Source: Paraburkholderia eburnea (GTDB lineage: Bacteria > Pseudomonadota > Gammaproteobacteria > Burkholderiales > Burkholderiaceae). Taken from it: a stretch of DNA of 64,000 bases. Shown piece by piece: positions 9,136 through 17,355 of the stretch. A program made the translations under genes and the position numbers. The stretch's first letter is position 1. Each line of letters starts with the position of its first letter. The stretch covers positions 83,488-147,487 of the forward strand of contig NZ_PQGA01000016.1 in assembly GCF_002917095.1 (NCBI RefSeq), in the 5' to 3' direction. The notes below the pieces were generated by a model. That model searched no databases. It saw nothing but the letters and a program-made list of their open reading frames with translations, and was not told where the DNA came from.

Positions 9136-11730
9136 TCAGGCTGCTTTCGATGACTCCAGGAAGTCCTGCGCGAAGCGCTGCAACACGCCCCCCGCGTCGT
9201 AGATCGAGACTTCCTCCGCCGTGTCCAGTCGGCAGGTGACCGGCACTTCCACGCGTTCGCCGTTCTTGCGCTGGATCACCAGTGTCAGGTCGGCGCGCGG
9301 CGTGCGGCCGCCAATCACGTCGAAGGTCTCCGTGCCGTCGATGCCTAGCGTCGTGCGGTTCGTGCCCGCCTTGAACTCCAGCGGCAATACGCCCATGCCG
9401 ATCAGGTTGGTGCGGTGAATCCGCTCGAAGCCCTCCGCCACGATCACCTCCACACCCGCCAGGCGCACTCCCTTGGCCGCCCAGTCACGCGACGATCCCT
9501 GGCCATAGTCCGCGCCCGCGATGATGATGAGCGGCTGCTTGCGTTCCATGTAGGTTTCGATGGCTTCCCACATGCGCACGACCTTACCTTCCGGTTCGAC
9601 GCGCGCGAGCGAACCCTTCTTCACCACGCCGTTCACCACTGCCATCTCGTTGATGAGCGTGGGGTTCGCGAAGGTCGCGCGTTGCGCCGTCAGGTGGTCG
9701 CCGCGGTGCGTGGCGTACGAGTTGAAGTCCTCTTCGGGTAAGCCCATTTTCGTGAGGTATTCGCCCGCTGCGCTGTCCGGCAGGATCGCGTTGGACGGCG
9801 ACAGGTGGTCCGTCGTGATGTTGTCGCCCAGCACGGCCAGCGCCCGCAGGCCGCGCAGCGTGCGCTCGCCCGCAAGCGCCCCTTCCCAGTACGGCGGGCG
9901 GCGGATGTAAGTGCTTTGCGCGCGCCAGTCGTAGAGCGGGTCCGTGGTTTCGCCGCTTTCGGCCGTGAGCGCGAACATGGGCTCGTACACCTTGCGGAAC
10001 TGCTCGGGCTTCACGCTCTGCGCCACGATCGCGTCGATCTCCTCGTCGCTAGGCCAGAGGTCTTTCAGGTAGACCGGTTGGCCGTTCTGGTCCGTGCCTA
10101 GCGCATCCTTTTCGATGTCGAAGCGGATCGTGCCCGCAATCGCATAGGCCACGACGAGCGGCGGCGAGGCCAGGAACGCCTGCTTGGCATACGGATGGAT
10201 GCGGCCGTCGAAGTTGCGGTTGCCCGATAGCACGGCGGTCGCGTACAGGTCGCGATCGACGATCTCCTGCTGGATCTTCGGGTCGAGTGCGCCCGACATG
10301 CCGTTACATGTCGTGCACGCGAACGCGACGATGCCAAAGCCCAGCTTTTCCAGATCCGGCAGCAGCTTCGCTTCTTCCAGGTACAGTTCGACGGCCTTCG
10401 ATCCCGGCGCAAGCGAGCTTTTCACCCATGGCTTGCGCGTCAGGCCGCGCGCGTTCGCGTTGCGCGCGAGCAGCGCGGCGGCGATCACGTTGCGCGGGTT
10501 GCTGGTGTTCGTGCAGCTCGTGATGGCCGCGATGATGACCGCGCCGTCGGGCATCTGGCCCGGCGTTTCCTCCCACTTGCCCGCGATGCCGCGCTCGGCC
10601 AGTGCCGAAGTGGGCAGGCGCTTGTGCGGGTTCGACGGGCCGGCCATGTTGCGCACGACGCTCGACAGATCGAACGTCAACGTGCGTTCGTACTGCGCGC
10701 GGGCGAGCGAATCGGCCCACAGGCCCGCCGTTTTCGCGTAGGTTTCGACCAGCCTGACCTGCTCTTCCTCGCGGCCCGTGAGGCGCAGATAGTCGAGCGT
10801 CTGGTTGTCGATGAAGAACATCGCCGCCGTGGCGCCATACTCGGGCGCCATGTTCGAGATCGTGGCGCGGTCGCCGAGCGTGAGGCTCGACGCGCCTTCG
10901 CCGCGAAACTCCAGATACGCGCCGACTACCTTTTCCTTGCGCAGGAATTCGGTGAGTGCGAGCACGATGTCGGTGGCCGTAATGCCCGGCTGGCGCTTGC
11001 CCGTCAGTTCCACGCCGACGATATCGGGCAGGCGCATCCACGAGGCGCGGCCAAGCATGACGTTTTCGGCTTCCAGTCCGCCCACGCCGATGGCGATTAC
11101 GCCGAGCGCATCCACATGCGGCGTATGGCTGTCGGTGCCCACGCAGGTGTCCGGGTACGCGACGCCGTCGATCACGCCGATCACGGGCGACATTTTCTCC
11201 AGATTGATCTGGTGCATGATGCCGTTGCCGGGCGGAATCACGTCGATGTTCTTGAAGGCCTTCTTCGTCCAGTTGATGAAGTCGAAGCGGTCGACGTTGC
11301 GACGGTCTTCGATCGCGCGGTTCTTCTCGAACGCCTGCGGATCGAAGCCGCCGCATTCCACGGCGAGCGAGTGATCGACGATCAGCTGGACCGGCACGAC
11401 CGGGTTGACCTTGGCGGGGTCGCCGCCCTGGTCCGCGATGGCGTCGCGCAGGCCCGCCAGATCGACGAGCGCCGTCTGGCCGAGGATGTCATGGCAGACG
11501 ACACGCGCCGGATACCACGGGAAATCGAGGTCGCGGCGGCGCTCGACGAGCTGCCTGAGCGAGGCGGCGAGGTGAGCCGGCTCGCAGCGGCGCACGAGGT
11601 TTTCGGCGAGGACGCGCGAGGTATAGGGCAACGTGTCCCAGGCGCCGGGCTGGATCGCTTCGACGGCTTCGCGCGCGTCGAAGTAATCGAGCCGGGTGCC
11701 GGGAAGAGGCTTGCGGTGAGCAGTATTCAC
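9136..11730 (-). CDS. acnD: Fe/S-dependent 2-methylisocitrate dehydratase AcnD
   Basis: An 864-residue aconitase-superfamily enzyme that dehydrates 2-methylcitrate in the methylcitrate cycle. The 4Fe-4S cysteines are in ITSCTNTSNP and FACTTCNGMSG; the swivel domain near the C-terminus has the typical DYGQGSSRDWAAKG. The length matches AcnD rather than AcnA/AcnB, and the position with prpC and prpF supports this. The start is a GTG (MNTAHRKPLPGTRLDYFDAR); no better ATG lies upstream in frame. It is about 96 bases downstream of prpC in the same operon. Its product needs PrpF for further conversion. Confidence 0.95.
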   Translation of the reverse strand: MNTAHRKPLPGTRLDYFDAREAVEAIQPGAWDTLPYTSRVLAENLVRRCEPAHLAASLRQLVERRRDLDFPWYPARVVCHDILGQTALVDLAGLRDAIADQGGDPAKVNPVVPVQLIVDHSLAVECGGFDPQAFEKNRAIEDRRNVDRFDFINWTKKAFKNIDVIPPGNGIMHQINLEKMSPVIGVIDGVAYPDTCVGTDSHTPHVDALGVIAIGVGGLEAENVMLGRASWMRLPDIVGVELTGKRQPGITATDIVLALTEFLRKEKVVGAYLEFRGEGASSLTLGDRATISNMAPEYGATAAMFFIDNQTLDYLRLTGREEEQVRLVETYAKTAGLWADSLARAQYERTLTFDLSSVVRNMAGPSNPHKRLPTSALAERGIAGKWEETPGQMPDGAVIIAAITSCTNTSNPRNVIAAALLARNANARGLTRKPWVKSSLAPGSKAVELYLEEAKLLPDLEKLGFGIVAFACTTCNGMSGALDPKIQQEIVDRDLYATAVLSGNRNFDGRIHPYAKQAFLASPPLVVAYAIAGTIRFDIEKDALGTDQNGQPVYLKDLWPSDEEIDAIVAQSVKPEQFRKVYEPMFALTAESGETTDPLYDWRAQSTYIRRPPYWEGALAGERTLRGLRALAVLGDNITTDHLSPSNAILPDSAAGEYLTKMGLPEEDFNSYATHRGDHLTAQRATFANPTLINEMAVVNGVVKKGSLARVEPEGKVVRMWEAIETYMERKQPLIIIAGADYGQGSSRDWAAKGVRLAGVEVIVAEGFERIHRTNLIGMGVLPLEFKAGTNRTTLGIDGTETFDVIGGRTPRADLTLVIQRKNGERVEVPVTCRLDTAEEVSIYDAGGVLQRFAQDFLESSKAA

Positions 11731-11826
11731 GGCTGGGGGACCAATATGTAGTAAGCGGGCGGAGACCAGCGCAACTCTACGCGCGCCAGCCTCCCGTTCC
11801 CATTAGCCGAACGGCCAATGACGCGA

Positions 11827-12993
11827 TCAGCGCTTGCCGAGCGGCACGAACTTCAGATTCTCCGGACCCGTATAGTTGGCGCTCGGGCGGATGATCTTGT
11901 TGTCGACGCGTTGTTCGATGATGTGCGCGCTCCAGCCTGCCGTGCGCGCGATCACGAACAGCGGCGTGAACATCGCGGTCGGCACGCCCATCATGTGATA
12001 CGAAACAGCGCTGAACCAGTCGAGGTTCGGGAACATCTTCTTGACGTCCCACATCGTCGATTCGAGGCGCTCGGCGATGTCGAACAGTTTCAGATTCGAC
12101 TGCTCCTTCGACAGCTTCTTCGCGACTTCCTTGATGACCTTGTTGCGCGGGTCCGAAATCGTATACACCGGATGGCCGAAGCCGATCACGACTTCCTTCC
12201 TCTCGACGCGCGCGCGAATGTCGGCTTCCGCCTGATCCGGGTCTTCATAGCGCGACTGGATCTCGAACGCCACTTCGTTCGCGCCGCCGTGCTTCGGGCC
12301 GCGCAGCGCGCCAATCGCGCCCGTGATGGCCGAATAGATATCCGCGCCCGTGCCCGCGATCACGCGGCCCGTGAACGTGGACGCATTGAACTCGTGCTCG
12401 GCATAGAGATTGAGCGAAACGTGCATCGCATCGACCCACGACTTCGACGGCTCCCCGCCGTGCAGCAGATGCAGGAAATGGCCGCCGATCGAATCGTCGT
12501 CGGTTTCCACTTCGATGCGTTTGCCGTTGTGCGAATAGTGATACCAGTACAGCAGCATCGAGCCGAGCGAGGCCATCAGGCGGTCGGCGATATCGCGCGC
12601 GCCGGGCAGATTGTGGTCGTCCTTCTCGGGCAGCACGGTGCCGAGCACGGACACGCCCGTGCGCATCACGTCCATCGGGTGCGCGGAAGCGGGCACCCAT
12701 TCGAGCGCCGCCTTCACGTTCGCGGGCAGGCCGCGCAGCGCCTTGAGCTTGGTCTTGTAGGCGGCGAGTTCGGCCGTGTTCGGCAGCTTGCCGTGCACGA
12801 GCAGATAAGCGACTTCCTCGAACTCGCTGGCCGTGGCCAGGTCGAGAATGTCGTAGCCGCGATAGTGCAGGTCATTGCCGGTGCGGCCCACGGTGCACAG
12901 CGCCGTGTTGCCCGCCGTCACGCCCGACAGGGCAACCGACTTCTTCGGCTTGAAACCGCCTGCGCTTTGCGTGGCGTTGTCCGTTTCGCTCAT
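11827..12993 (-). CDS. prpC: 2-methylcitrate synthase PrpC
   Basis: A 388-residue citrate synthase-family enzyme that condenses propionyl-CoA with oxaloacetate to 2-methylcitrate. Visible family features are KKSVALSGVTAGNTALCTVG at the N-terminus, the substrate-binding LPGARDIADRLMASLGSMLL region, a GGANEVAFEIQSRYED block and GFGHPVYTISDPRN with the catalytic His. Length and N-terminus fit PrpC rather than the longer housekeeping GltA. Second gene of the prp operon, 58 bases after prpB. Confidence 0.95.
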   Translation of the reverse strand: MSETDNATQSAGGFKPKKSVALSGVTAGNTALCTVGRTGNDLHYRGYDILDLATASEFEEVAYLLVHGKLPNTAELAAYKTKLKALRGLPANVKAALEWVPASAHPMDVMRTGVSVLGTVLPEKDDHNLPGARDIADRLMASLGSMLLYWYHYSHNGKRIEVETDDDSIGGHFLHLLHGGEPSKSWVDAMHVSLNLYAEHEFNASTFTGRVIAGTGADIYSAITGAIGALRGPKHGGANEVAFEIQSRYEDPDQAEADIRARVERKEVVIGFGHPVYTISDPRNKVIKEVAKKLSKEQSNLKLFDIAERLESTMWDVKKMFPNLDWFSAVSYHMMGVPTAMFTPLFVIARTAGWSAHIIEQRVDNKIIRPSANYTGPENLKFVPLGKR

Positions 12994-13051
12994 GGTGTCT
13001 TCCTCTCTCGATCTAATAGGGTTTAACGTCGTGGGGACGCGCTATGCGTGA

Positions 13052-13945
13052 TTACTTCTTCGACGATGCGAACAGCGCGTCGAGCTTGTCTTCGTAAGCG
13101 TGATAGCCGAGGTACTGGTAGAGATCCTCGCGCGACTGCATGGTCGAAACCGCAGCCTTTTGCGTGCCGTCGCGCTTGACCGTCTCGTAGAAGTTGAGCG
13201 CGGCGGCGTTCATCGCCCGATAGGCGCCGCAGCAGTAGAGCGCGATATCGACGTTGGCGCTCTTGAGTTCGTCGGTGGTGAAAAACGGCGTCGAGCCGAA
13301 TTCGGTCAGGTTGGCGAGAATCGGCACCTTCACGGCCGCCTTGAAGCGGCGGTAGTCGTCGAGCGTCTTCATGGCTTCGGGGAAGATCATGTCCGCGCCC
13401 GCTTCCACATAGGCGATGGCGCGCTCGATGGCGGCATCGATGCCTTCCACGGCGGCGGCGTCGGTGCGGGCCATGATGACGAAGCCGTCGTCGGTGCGCG
13501 CATCGACGGCGGCCTTCACGCGGTCCACCATCTCGTCGGTCGGCACGACTTCCTTGTTCGGGCGATGGCCGCAGCGCTTCTGGCCCACCTGGTCTTCCAT
13601 GTGCACGGCGGCGACGCCCGCCTTGATGAACGACTTGATCGTGCGCGCGATGTTGAAGGCGCCGCCCCAGCCGGTGTCGATATCGACCATCAGCGGGATC
13701 TCGACGGCGTCGGTGATGCGGCGCGCGTCGATCAGCACGTCGTCCATCGTGCTGATGCCCAGGTCGGGCACGCCCAGCGAGTTGGCGGCCACGCCGCCGC
13801 CCGACAGATAGACGGCCTTGAAGCCGGTTTGCTCGGCCAGTTTGGCGGCGTAGGCGGTGATCGCGCCCACGACCTGCAGCGGTTGTTCGGTAGCCACGGC
13901 CGCGCGGAATTTCGCGCCGGCGCTTGCGAGGGATTTGCTGTTCAT
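13052..13945 (-). CDS. prpB: 2-methylisocitrate lyase PrpB
   Basis: A 297-residue lyase of the isocitrate lyase/PEP mutase family that splits 2-methylisocitrate into pyruvate and succinate, the last step of the methylcitrate cycle. The catalytic loop KRCGH is at residues 123-127 (Cys125), and the Mg-binding acids lie in VDIDTGWGG and in HMEDQ. First gene of the operon; a GGAGA ribosome site precedes the ATG, and a sigma-54 promoter lies about 35 bases upstream. Confidence 0.96.
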   Translation of the reverse strand: MNSKSLASAGAKFRAAVATEQPLQVVGAITAYAAKLAEQTGFKAVYLSGGGVAANSLGVPDLGISTMDDVLIDARRITDAVEIPLMVDIDTGWGGAFNIARTIKSFIKAGVAAVHMEDQVGQKRCGHRPNKEVVPTDEMVDRVKAAVDARTDDGFVIMARTDAAAVEGIDAAIERAIAYVEAGADMIFPEAMKTLDDYRRFKAAVKVPILANLTEFGSTPFFTTDELKSANVDIALYCCGAYRAMNAAALNFYETVKRDGTQKAAVSTMQSREDLYQYLGYHAYEDKLDALFASSKK

Positions 13946-13979
13946 GCGTCATGTCTCCGAAGGAATTGGCGCTGATACT

Positions 13980-13994
13980 GCAGATACCGTGCCA
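13980..13994 (-). promoter_or_regulatory. Sigma-54 (-24/-12) promoter of prpBC-acnD-prpF
   Basis: The complement reads CTGGCACGGTATCTGCA over 13979-13995. This matches the RpoN consensus YTGGCACGRNNNTTGCW at all but one defined position, with GG and GC in the required 10-base spacing. It would start transcription about 23 bases before the prpB ATG. The adjacent divergent PrpR is a sigma-54 activator, which fits. Confidence 0.85.
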
Positions 13995-14089
13995 GCGCGA
14001 AAGCGGTGGGTCAGGCCTTGCCCAAGGCGTTGATTTTGCGCCTGAATGCCGCCGATGGGGTTCTCGCCCCGATTTCTCTTGTGAAATGT

Positions 14090-14109
14090 CGATTTCAAAT
14101 GTGAAATCG
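14090..14109. promoter_or_regulatory. Palindrome in the prpB-prpR interval, candidate PrpR operator
   Basis: CGATTTCA-AATG-TGAAATCG is a perfect inverted repeat with 8-base arms. A weaker related element (GATTTC...TGAAAT) lies at 14071-14087. They are about 80-110 bases upstream of the -24/-12 promoter, a normal position for an enhancer site. The palindrome also overlaps the would-be -35 of a prpR promoter with GATAAT at 14116-14121, which would allow autoregulation. Confidence 0.6.
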
Positions 14110-14154
14110 GCGCGCGATAATGAAACCGCCCTGGAAATTTGCCTTGAGTCTTTC

Positions 14155-16143
14155 ATGAACCGCTTCCCCTCCGCTTCCGAACCCTTCCGCCCGCGCGTCT
14201 GGGCGATGGGCATCAGCCGCCTGCGCGATCTGTTCCGCGATATCGCGGGCGAGTACGACGAGCTGGCCGATCTGCGCGTGGTGCCGCGCGGCTTCGAGGA
14301 GGCGGTCGCGGAAATCGCGGCGGCGGGCCCGAACCAGCGCCCCGACGTGGTCGTGGCGGCGGGCTCGAACGGCACGTATCTGAAGGCGCGCATCGACCTG
14401 CCCGTGGTGCTCGTGCAGCCGACCGGCTTCGACGTGATGCAGGCGCTGGCGCGCGCGCGCCGCGAGGCCGATCTGGTCGCGCTCGTGACCTATGGCGAGA
14501 CGCCGATGGAAGTGCGCCGTTTCGCGAGCGCCTACGGCATCGACGTGGTGTTCGCCTCGTATCGCACGGTGCAGGACGCGGAAGCCTGCGTGCTCGATCT
14601 GCGCGATCGCGGCGTAGGCGCGGTGGTCGGGCCGGGCCATGTCAACGATCTGGCGGCGCGTTTCGGCCTCGTGCCGTTCTTCGTGTATTCGCGCTCGTCG
14701 GTGCGCGCGGCCTTCGACAATGCGCTCGAAGTCGTGCAGGCCACCTGGCGCGAAACGCAGCGCCGTCAGCGTCTGGACAGCGTGCTTCAGCATCTGCGCG
14801 ACGGCGTGGTGGCGCTCGATGCGCGCGGGCGCGTGGAGGCGATCAACCAGCGGCTCGCGGGCGTGCTCGGTATCGATCCCGCGACGGCGGCGGGCCAGCC
14901 GCTGGCGTCGCTCGCGCCCGACATCGCCTTCACGCTGCCCGACGCCGACGGCGAATCGCTCGAAACCATTCGCGGTGTCAGCTACGTCGTGCATCGCGGC
15001 CCGCTGGTCGATAACGGCGTGACGACGGGCGCGGTGCTCACGTTCCAGGAGTCGCGCGCGGTGGAGCGGCTCGACCGCACCTTGCGCACGCGCCAGCGCA
15101 CGCAGCAGTTCGTGGCGCGTTATCGGATCGGCGACTTGAGCGGCGCCACGCCGGGCATCGCGCGCGTGCGTCAGTTGGCGCAGCGCTACGCGAAATCCGA
15201 CGCGACCGTGCTGATTCGCGGCGAGAGCGGCACCGGCAAGGAGATGGTCGCGCAGGGCATCCATCGCGAAAGCCCGCGGCGCGATTTTCCGTTTGTCGCG
15301 ATCAATTGCGGCGCGTTTCCCGAGGCGTTGCTGGAGAGCGAATTGTTCGGCTACGAGGAGGGCGCGTTCACGGGAGCGCGGCGCGGCGGCAAGGTCGGGC
15401 TGATCGAGGCGGCGCATCGCGGTACGCTCTTTCTCGACGAAATCGGCGAGATGCCCTTGCCGCTGCAAAGCCGCTTGCTGCGCGTGTTGCAGGAGCGCGA
15501 AGTGGTTCGTCTGGGGGCGACGGAACCCACGCGCGTCGATGTGCGCGTGGTGGCCGCAACGCATCGCGCGCTCACCGAGCAGATCGAAAGCGGCGAGTTT
15601 CGGGCCGACCTGTTCTATCGCCTCAACATTCTCAATCTGGCGATCCCGCCGTTGCGCGAGCGGGGCGAGGATATCGTGCCGCTGGCGGCGGAATTGCTGC
15701 TGCAATCGGCACGTCGCGAGCCGCGCGTGGCGCTGCGCATCCGCACCCAGGACGACGCGATGCGCGCGCTTGGAGCCATCGGTTACGCGCTCGACCGTCA
15801 CCCGTGGCCCGGCAATGTGCGCGAGCTGCAGAACGTGATCGAGCGGATGGTGGTGGAGCTTGCGGATTCGGACGTCGATGTGCTCACGCCCGAAGTGTTG
15901 CGCGCGATCGCGCCGGAGGTGTTCGAGACCGCGCGCGGTGCGCCTCAGGAAGCGGCGGATCGCGCAGTCGAACCGCTTACGCTGCGCGAGCGCAGCCTGA
16001 ACGTGCAAGCCGATGAAATCCGCGCGGCGCTCGATGCCTGCGGCGGCGACCGCGACCGCGTGTGCGCCATGCTCGGCATCAGCAAGACGACGTTGTGGCG
16101 GCGTTTGAGCGCCGCGAAAAAGGCCGCGCGCGACGTTACCTGA
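14155..16143 (+). CDS. prpR: Propionate catabolism sigma-54 activator PrpR
   Basis: A 662-residue enhancer-binding protein. The N-terminal PrpR_N sensory domain (about residues 10-190, starting RPRVWAMGISRLRDLF) binds 2-methylcitrate in characterised homologues. A PAS-like segment follows (about 205-305), then the AAA+ domain with Walker A GESGTGKE at residue 356 and the sigma-54 contact loop GAFTGA at residue 403, and a Fis-type helix-turn-helix at the C-terminus (DRVCAMLGISKTTLWRRL). The ATG giving MNRFPSASEPFRP matches the usual start; the frame is open further upstream, but that stretch covers the operator region. Divergent from the prp operon it should control. Confidence 0.95.
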   Translation: MNRFPSASEPFRPRVWAMGISRLRDLFRDIAGEYDELADLRVVPRGFEEAVAEIAAAGPNQRPDVVVAAGSNGTYLKARIDLPVVLVQPTGFDVMQALARARREADLVALVTYGETPMEVRRFASAYGIDVVFASYRTVQDAEACVLDLRDRGVGAVVGPGHVNDLAARFGLVPFFVYSRSSVRAAFDNALEVVQATWRETQRRQRLDSVLQHLRDGVVALDARGRVEAINQRLAGVLGIDPATAAGQPLASLAPDIAFTLPDADGESLETIRGVSYVVHRGPLVDNGVTTGAVLTFQESRAVERLDRTLRTRQRTQQFVARYRIGDLSGATPGIARVRQLAQRYAKSDATVLIRGESGTGKEMVAQGIHRESPRRDFPFVAINCGAFPEALLESELFGYEEGAFTGARRGGKVGLIEAAHRGTLFLDEIGEMPLPLQSRLLRVLQEREVVRLGATEPTRVDVRVVAATHRALTEQIESGEFRADLFYRLNILNLAIPPLRERGEDIVPLAAELLLQSARREPRVALRIRTQDDAMRALGAIGYALDRHPWPGNVRELQNVIERMVVELADSDVDVLTPEVLRAIAPEVFETARGAPQEAADRAVEPLTLRERSLNVQADEIRAALDACGGDRDRVCAMLGISKTTLWRRLSAAKKAARDVT

Positions 16144-16168
16144 TGAACGCGCGGCCTGAGCGGCAACG

Positions 16169-16561
16169 TCAGTTCCTGATGCCGTTGAGCAACTGCGCGA
16201 CCACGCCATGCAGTTGCAGCACGTCGGGACTCTTCCGCAGGAGCGCCTGATAACGCTCGAAGAATTCCGCCGACTCCTCGCCGGAAAACAGCGCCGTCAC
16301 ACCCTCGACCGCGCCGATGCGGTCTTCGGGTTGGGCGTCTTTCGCGTCCAGTGTTTCGTCGACGTTGGCGATCACCGTCGAAAACGGCATCAGCCAGCGA
16401 AATCCCGTGCCGTTGATGAGCACCTGGAGAAAGGCCGCGGGCGTGGTCGGCCCGAATTCGCGCTCGTATTCGGCGCGTTCGTGATCGAGTATCGCCTTGT
16501 GCAGGTTGAGCAGCGGCTTGCGGACTTCGGAAAGAAATTGAATCGCGCGGGCTTCGTCCAT
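16169..16561 (-). CDS. Conserved hypothetical protein
   Basis: A 130-residue, mostly helical soluble protein with no domain I recognise; it starts MDEARAIQFLSEVRKPLLNL. The ATG is chosen because AAGGAG lies 8 bases upstream; an ATG 24 bases further upstream has no such site. It contains acidic stretches and no signal peptide, Cys pair or membrane segment. Its stop faces the prpR stop at a distance of 25 bases. It is likely real because of the ribosome site and amino-acid composition. Confidence 0.6.
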   Translation of the reverse strand: MDEARAIQFLSEVRKPLLNLHKAILDHERAEYEREFGPTTPAAFLQVLINGTGFRWLMPFSTVIANVDETLDAKDAQPEDRIGAVEGVTALFSGEESAEFFERYQALLRKSPDVLQLHGVVAQLLNGIRN

Positions 16562-16896
16562 CGTGGCGGCTCCTTGGGGGTGCATGAAGGTGCTTCATAT
16601 GCGTTCGATATCGCGCGGTTTCAAGGCGCGCGCCCATCGAACGATGGTAGCGCAACGCCGCAACGCATGTCGTTAGCGTTCTGAATGACGCGTTCGGCGC
16701 ACTTGCCAGCGCGCGAATAATGTCGGCGCTACACTCGCCGGGTTCTCACACACTCGCTCGCAAGGCCGCATTCGCGTGCCGCTCGTGCAAATACCCCACG
16801 ATTTGCGCACGCTGCCGGAACAACGCGGATGCATGGCCTTCGATTGATCGAATGCAGTCAACAATCATCGACATCCCCATACCGGAGAGCCGCCTC

Positions 16897-17352
16897 ATGA
16901 CGACGCTAATTATCAATGGCGAGACCCACACGATCGACGCGCCACCCGACATGCCCCTGCTCTGGGTGCTGCGCGACATCATCGGACTGACGGGCACCAA
17001 ATTCGGTTGCGGCATCGCGCAATGCGGCGCCTGCACCGTACACCTGGACGGCGAGGCCACGCGCTCGTGCGTGCTGCCGGTCGCGGCGCTCGAAGGCCGC
17101 AAGATCACGACGATCGAGGCCGTGGGCGCGACGCCCGCCGGCCAGAAAGTGCAGAAGGCATGGCGCGAAATCGACGTGGTGCAGTGCGGATATTGCCAGT
17201 CGGGGCAGGTGATGTCGGCGGCGGCGCTGATCGCCCAGAACGCGAACCCCAGCGACGCGGATATCGATGCCGCCATGGCCGGCAATATCTGCCGCTGCGG
17301 CACCTATAGCCGCATTCGGGCGGCGATCAAGCAAGCTGCGAAGGAGGCCTGA
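16897..17352 (+). CDS. 2Fe-2S subunit of a molybdenum hydroxylase (IorA-like)
   Basis: A 151-residue small subunit of the xanthine oxidase family that carries two 2Fe-2S clusters: a plant-ferredoxin type N-terminal site (Cys38, Cys43, Cys46, Cys58) and a C-terminal helical site (Cys97, Cys100, Cys132, Cys134, in QCGYCQSGQ and CRCGTY). It passes electrons from the Mo subunit to the cytochrome encoded two genes downstream. Start at ATG 16897 after GGAGAG. The next gene begins 4 bases after its stop. Isoquinoline 1-oxidoreductase and membrane aldehyde dehydrogenases share this arrangement. Confidence 0.9.
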   Translation: MTTLIINGETHTIDAPPDMPLLWVLRDIIGLTGTKFGCGIAQCGACTVHLDGEATRSCVLPVAALEGRKITTIEAVGATPAGQKVQKAWREIDVVQCGYCQSGQVMSAAALIAQNANPSDADIDAAMAGNICRCGTYSRIRAAIKQAAKEA

Positions 17353-17355
17353 GCC

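Noticed and set aside
14095..16209. Long open frame on the minus strand opposite prpR (704 codons)
   Set aside because: It mirrors prpR codons, is rich in Arg/His/Ala without any domain, and prpR itself is unmistakable.
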